From Pseudofabraea citricarpa (lineage: Eukaryota; Ascomycota; Leotiomycetes; Helotiales; Dermateaceae), in the NCBI GenBank assembly GCA_029641185.1, contig JAPWGK010000001.1, positions 3,546,501 to 3,610,500 of the forward strand: DNA of 64,000 nucleotides, given 5' to 3'. Position 1 is the first letter of the stretch, and every line of letters begins with the position of its first letter. Below are positions 58,368 through 64,000 of this stretch, piece after piece. A program made the translations under genes and the position numbers. A model generated the notes under the pieces. It saw nothing but the letters and a program-made list of their open reading frames with translations. It searched no databases and was not told the origin of the DNA.

Positions 58368-61232
58368 TCATGTAAATTTCCTGACAGGATGATCATTCGC
58401 ATTATAGTCGCGCATATCTGGTTCGATTTCATTCTATGCACAAGTTAGCATCAATCCAGGAGTATAAAGGAGGGGAGGAAAATAAAGGTATAATAAGATA
58501 TCTACTTACAAGCTTGACGTTTAAGTCTTCTTTGATTCTACCACCATAATACTTTGTATTTGTTCTATTTGAAACATCAAGTCTCACTCCAGTACTGCTA
58601 TTTCGAGATGGATCTCGATCGTGGAAGTTGTGCGGTATAAACATAACAGAACTGGCGCTGGTGTGCATCAAAGTGTTCGGAATATCGCCAGAATGAGGAA
58701 CATGGTGACCACCGAGATTGAAGTAAATAACGCTGTAGCCAATTGTCAGTGAAGAAGCTAGATAAACATAGCCTGTACTCACATATCCTCCTGTTCAATA
58801 TTTTCTCCGTCGACATACTTTGAGAAATCAATGAGTGGATTATGGATGTCAAGAGCATTAAATTGGCTGGTACTCTTAATTTCGGTATCCTTCTGTTTGA
58901 CAACCCAAAAGTCCATATTAGCCCATTCAACAGCCTTTCCAATTGCGGTTGAGTTTTGAATCACAAGATGTACAGGATTTCCCATTCCTGTTCCTGGTCG
59001 CATATTATATCCTCGTTTTTGGCCCCACGAATTGAGCGAGTTGTTATTGCCAATGAAGAAAGTCTCTCTCGAGTTCGAAGGCCAATTGAATCCGGCCTCT
59101 TCAGTCACACTCTGGCGTGTAAGATGCATGGTATTGCGTGGCGGTAAAGCATCCCAAGGATAGTCAATCGTGGCGGGTTCAACCCCGACTCGTACCATGC
59201 TATTCTCGATGCTGCCAACATCAACATCTGCTTTGAAGTTCAGAACATGAGTATGGATGCTTGTTGCAACTTGATCATGAACTCTGAATCCATAATCCGG
59301 GCTACGACTTGTTGACCAGTAGCTGCTGAAGATAAAACCACTCGCTCGGATCTTGACCTCGATGGTACCGTCAAGATAGAATAGGTATTCAATCGTGTAA
59401 TCATAATTTCCAACAGTGGAAACACTACGAACGACAAAATATGTATTTCTCGAGACCGACACGTATTGGGAAGCGGTGTGCCGTTGCAGCGGGTAATCCG
59501 CAGTGTATTCGAAAAGACAGATGCTATTTTTGCTCACCATCTTCTTACCTTCGCGCCACCATTTTACGTCAAGAAATGAAGCATATGCAGGGCAATCATA
59601 TCCTAAGATTTATCAGTGATTGTAATTTGCAAAAAGCATGAACTTACCAGGAACAAGCTCAAACATCAAAGCACCCATTCCAAAATACGTATCTAAGAAG
59701 ACGAGATTCCCTTGCATCGGATCATCACCGGCGTAATGTGCAAGTGCTTCTTGTAAACCAAGCTACCAAATCTTGGTAAATGAAAGATTTAGGGGAATAG
59801 AAAGGCTTACTTCGTAAATGATACTCTCTCCATTGAATCTGATATCATAAAGAGTAATTCCAGTAACTTGTGAAAAGGCAATGTAAAACTCGAATCCCAC
59901 TAAGACAAATCAGTATACTTTTCCGCTCTTCTTATCGGAGTCACATACTCCAAGAGATAAAATCTTGTTTCCGGTCAACGCCATATCTGGGAGGTGTTGT
60001 TTGCACCATCACGGGCGGCGGTAATTCTCTTCCAGCTACTCCAGGACCAAAATCTTCCAAAACAGTCCAAGGTCCGTCGAGATTGAAAGGAGTTTTTTCA
60101 AACCCTGGCTCTTTAATTGCCTTTGCAAATTCATCGGTAGAATCATAAACAATGCCATTATACATCCATTTTGAGATATACCAGTTCTTCAAGTCGGAAT
60201 CGGTTACATCTTAGAACATTAGTCCCTTAAGATATAGAGAAGTATTCAATTCATTCTCACCAATTTTCATATAAAGACCTTGTATTAGTAACGAGGGTGA
60301 TTCTGACATGATGCCTGGACCGAGAAAAGAGCACCAAGACACGACTCTACCTTTCTCGAGCAATGGAAGCTGTCCAGCCATCGACACGTCGTAAGGATTA
60401 GAAGAATTGCCAAAGCTCACAGACTAACCCTGCATTAGAATCGTACAAATATCTGATCGTTTTACTCACGTCGCCAAAGAGTTCTCGGGCAAGTTCCAAA
60501 ACATCAGGCAAAATGGATTCCGCCCAAGCAAGAACCATTTCTTGTCCAGGATACAACAATTGAGAAGAGCTTCTACCTGAGTTATAAGGATATGTCAAAG
60601 GTATAATCGTGGTATCGTGGTTTACTGGCAGCGGGCCGACCTGTCACAAATTTAGCTTTGGACAATGACAATCACGGCTTACTCGCCATATACTCGTTCA
60701 TAGTAACGTGAGGATAGATGCCTTCTTTTGTTACAAGATGTGCCCATTTCAAAGGAAGTGAAGACGAATCGCGCATGTACTTGAGTACATCTGTTTTGTT
60801 TGGGCGTAATGCCTGTATAAAGAAGCTGAGGTTCTTTAGCCCAGCTTGGACTTATGCTTCCATCTTAAACTTACATCGAGTTTCTATAAAACGTCAGCCT
60901 TTATAATGCCAAACACTGGGTAGATTCCGGGATGCTTACCCAGTAGAATTGGTTCCAACGCTCAAATTCAGATCATTTGGTCCATCGTACAAAAACTTAT
61001 GTAGCTGTTCTGCCTCATGATCAGAAATCTCTCCCCAAACGTTAAATCTTGGCGCATGAATGTCATTATGTGTCGGAATATTTGCTGGAAATGAACCAGG
61101 AAACTTGAACGTCAAAGGATAGAATAGCCAAAGACCGGTGGCAAAAGCAATCACCGTTGAAATAGATAGCCATGATTTTCGATTGTAGTACGCGTTCTGA
61201 CTTGGCGTTGTCTTGTAATCCTGCGACTTCAT
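58368..61232 (-). CDS. copper amine oxidase (primary-amine oxidase) with N-terminal membrane anchor
   Basis: Eleven exons read right to left: 61232-60960, 60883-60875, 60812-60687, 60640-60470, 60423-60261, 60209-59949, 59899-59811, 59762-59648, 59602-58783, 58732-58510 and 58433-58368, giving 771 residues. Catalytic landmarks are present. The proton-abstracting Asp is Asp388 in VFLDTYFG. The topaquinone Tyr is Tyr469 in NYDY. The copper ligands are His519 and His521 in SIHTHV and His686 in GGHHVPH, with spacings as in known enzymes. The enzyme oxidises primary amines to aldehydes, releasing ammonia and hydrogen peroxide. Residues about 20-40 form a hydrophobic anchor, so the catalytic part is probably lumenal or extracellular. 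The first junction is uncertain: phase demands a GTTGGA donor and possibly a 9-base exon. The third intron appears to be GC-AG. Confidence 0.86.
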
Positions 61233-62712
61233 TGTGCACAGTCTCGATAGAGTATTAAACACTGACTAGAGAAGTTGAATGGTAGATCTCATTGTCATAT
61301 GAAATGACGTTCTAATATTTTGGATGTTGTGTTCTTATCAGGAAGGTGGCAGTATCCCCACTCCCTGATGTATGTGCCACTCCCGCGCGTTGTTGGTCCA
61401 AGTTTCGCATAAAACAGAAAGCTATGGTTGGTGGATGGGCAGTATGGCGGAGGCCTAAAGAAGCGTTCTGAAGCAGAATTCAATTTGTCCGATAAGAAGA
61501 TCTAGGTTTTCGCAGATTGCGGAGGCTCGGTTGGACATCCCGTATTCATATTAGTGAGTTTATGAAGTGGCATAGAACCTATCATACCGGTGACGAATAA
61601 TAAGGCAGCCTTCTAAGGTGCGTATCGCTGTGATTCTTAATGCCAAATTCCAATCACTTTCTAATATTTACGTATAGTAGTAGTCATGACGTTGACTGTA
61701 TAGGAGCTCGCTTAGTTCTTCTTAGCCCCCCTATTTTGACATGCAGTCAACGCGTTGCAAGTTCGGCATGGAATTATTTGCACCGTCCATGCATTCCAGT
61801 ATCTCACCTGAAATTAGGAGGATTAAATGGGATTTGAAATTTGAAACTCTTCCAAAACCATCCTCTTTACCTTGAGAAGACTACAAAGTTGATTTACGAT
61901 GGAAGCTATGTTCACTAAAACATCTAGTTAAATATTTAGGTATACAAGCTAGCAAAAGTGAAGATAAACCTACTTAATTTGATGTAGCTATGTCGATACA
62001 CTTGGATTACCTCTCAGTGCGATTGAATGAGGGGCCATTACCTGGTGCCCTACGTAAAATATCAGGGGGGTTTACTGAATGATACGCGTTGAGCTGTTGT
62101 AGGTAATATTGATCTTGATTCTATAGAGGAGGATCGTAAGGATCCTTGAGGTTATATGGGAGTGGTTGTCTACCTATACTAGTCACCTGATATATTAACA
62201 ACCTAGTACATTTGCCTCTTAGAATGAGGAACGAAATGAGAAGAGGTTTTAATTTTCATGGGTTTTGATATGCTGCCTTCTTTTTATTCTATTGGTCAAC
62301 CATGAGTGCGTCAATTGCTGCTAGTATGTTGATTGCAGAAAAGTTGTCCAGTGCTTCTTAAACATTGTAATACTAGAAGATTCCTGAACCATTCAAAGCT
62401 GTAAAGCGACCTAAAATAGTTCCTATGTCTGACTTGAGCAGCGGAATTGCTAGTGAATGGAATGCGGGTTTATTAGCGGCGCCGAACAACGAGCTGATTC
62501 ACTGGATAGATTTGGTCGCGTCATTATGAACATATGCGACATAACAATTATCATGGACGTCAATGGACTCGGATCCTGCAAAGTACTATAAGCAAGCTCG
62601 AACCTCGGCCTGAGAGATCTAAGATACATACCTTGGAAACAGTAACCTAAGACACAATCGATCTGTATTCTCCCCTAGGATCCAAGAAGAATAACGCGTC
62701 AACCAGACTAAA
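61233..62712. other. divergent intergenic region, no gene seen
   Basis: Contains the upstream region of the amine oxidase and of the last gene. AT-leaning, with degenerate-looking sequence at 61900-62650 but no element I can name. Confidence 0.5.
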
Positions 62713-63951
62713 ATGGAATTTCCCCCTATTGGTCGCCCAAGAAATCGGGCCGCGCATCTTATGGAAGCTAGTATTCTTATCAGGCGAGCTTTGGGTCAAG
62801 GGCAAAGCAGTGCGATCAGCGACGAAGATCTTAATTCGCTTCTCAACCATATTGCGCGTGTCTTGAGAAGTGCGCAAAGACGAGAGTCACAAGTCGCCCG
62901 AATTGAACTTAATGTGTCTCGCAGCCAGACCACCCAGGAGAACCAAAGCGACGGCGAACAGGTGCCACTTGGTCGCGCACGAAGAATGGCTGGACTTGAT
63001 TTTGAGGGACTTCTCTTGCGTACGTCAACGGAAAATGGTGTACCAGCGCAACAAAACAGAGATTCAGAGGAAGATTCAAGCGACCACAACCAAGAGAGGC
63101 CCTTCACGCCACCTGAGCCATCTTTCTCTGCGGAGCAGAGGTACTACCTAAGGAGTACTATGCAACACGAAATATCAGACTATGACAGAGCCAGGGAGCG
63201 CGCATTTGGTAACCAGCATGGGTATCGTCTAAACTCACCATCGACTTCACCAGACAACAGAAACCGCAGACCAGTTGAGAACGATATTGAAACCGAGGAA
63301 AGCGAGAGCGAATCTAGCGGCACGTCAGCATCTGGAAGTCTGGCCGATAACTAGAGTGCTGATTAGCCTTTGCTAGAACCCACAACGAGACCACCGTCGC
63401 CGACGGATTTTGTTGAGTTCGTCCAAAGGCATACAACGCTCCTGTACCATTCACGATTGACCGACGAGAGAGACAGTATTGTATGGCAGAGTCAAGCAAC
63501 ACTGTTACGAGGGACCGATGAGGACAGCCGACACACAACAGAGGAAGATCGATTGCATTTGGGGAGAATCCTGGAACGCCATTCTTTTGGGATTTCTCGC
63601 ACTTCAGCTATGAAAATCATGGGTACAGCACAAAGGGAAGGGTTGGATGCACAGGAAGCGTTGCAGTTAATCGACTTACTGGTACGATTTGAGGCAAACC
63701 AGCCAGGTGGATCATGGCCTGATATGCTATGGAAAGCCCTTCATGTTGTTTGGATCAATGAGAACGAGGGCTGGATGCCGAGCGTGGACATGCACCGCCA
63801 AATCTATAACGACTGTTGGCAGCCTAGTGATTACGAAAGATGTCTAGAGCTGATAAATGGTCTCCCCCAGCAAGAGTGGACAACAAATGACTATCAAAGA
63901 ACACTTCCACGGGAAACCCGACCAGTTGTACCTAGCACAATAAGCCCATAG
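62713..63951 (+). CDS. unrecognised protein, two same-frame halves, probably spliced
   Basis: The first half (62713-63354) opens with MEFPPIGRPRN and is hydrophilic, rich in Ser, Glu, Gln and Arg, with a helical stretch near the start (LMEASILIRRAL). The second half (open to 63951) has a more globular, Trp-containing segment (GGSWPDMLWKALHVVW, YNDCWQPSDYERCLELI). Both halves use the same frame, separated by two TAG stops at 63352-63354 and 63364-63366. A 39-base intron at 63338-63376 (GTCTGG, branch GCTGAT, acceptor GCTAG) would remove both stops and keep the frame, giving 399 residues. Alternatively the gene is broken. No family recognised, no signal peptide or membrane helix. Confidence 0.55.
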
Positions 63952-64000
63952 AAAGAAAATAGAAAGAAAGAAAAAACAGCTGTTGTCAAACTGGGAAAAT

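Overview
This window looks like nuclear DNA of a filamentous ascomycete (Pezizomycotina). A leotiomycete-like genome is my best guess, but the class cannot be proved from the window. The reasons are short GT-AG introns of about 50-75 bases with CTRAY-type branch sites, long intergenic spacers full of microsatellites, blocks of extreme AT content full of stop codons that look like repeat-induced point mutation (RIP), and protein families typical of these fungi: a rhodopsin-like PTH11-type membrane protein, a NACHT-ankyrin STAND protein, a GH28 pectinase, and a DUF4203 membrane protein.

Layout. Bases 1 to about 7320 form an AT-rich, RIP-ruined island. It holds a Ty3/Gypsy-type pol relic (reverse transcriptase, then integrase, plus strand) followed by a second unrecognised AT-rich block. 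After a sharp change in base composition come a macrophage-migration-inhibitory-factor-like protein gene (9098-10247, +) and the Rag GTPase gene GTR2/RagC (12928-14165, +). Next is a complete but RIP-dead Tc1/mariner-type element with terminal inverted repeats and TA duplications (14861-16215). A very large SNF2/ATRX-ARIP4-type ATPase gene follows (17224-23991, -). Then come an alpha/beta hydrolase (26530-27348, -), a PTH11-like membrane protein (28920-30386, +), an intron-bearing tRNA-His candidate (30873-30997, +), a PAQR/Izh receptor-like protein (33460-34905, +), mitochondrial single-stranded DNA-binding protein (35567-36139, -), a DUF4203 membrane protein (38266-41564, +) and the ERF4 palmitoyltransferase subunit (43683-about 45643, -).

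The right third is more accessory. It has a NACHT NOD-like receptor with ankyrin repeats, interrupted by one in-frame TAG (48918-54144, -). It also has a secreted GH28 exo-pectinase-like enzyme (56103-57512, +), a membrane-anchored copper amine oxidase (58368-61232, -), and an unrecognised gene at the right edge (62713-63951, +).

The genes do not form a single operon-like pathway. The left and middle parts carry housekeeping functions: TORC1 amino-acid signalling (GTR2), chromatin remodelling, mitochondrial DNA maintenance and Ras palmitoylation. The right part carries functions tied to plant-matter degradation and non-self recognition. Exon structures were inferred by hand from splice signals and reading-frame continuity. 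Nearly all junctions keep phase. The unresolved ones are the 5' part of ERF4, the first junction of the amine oxidase, the TAG in the receptor gene and the short intron in the last gene.
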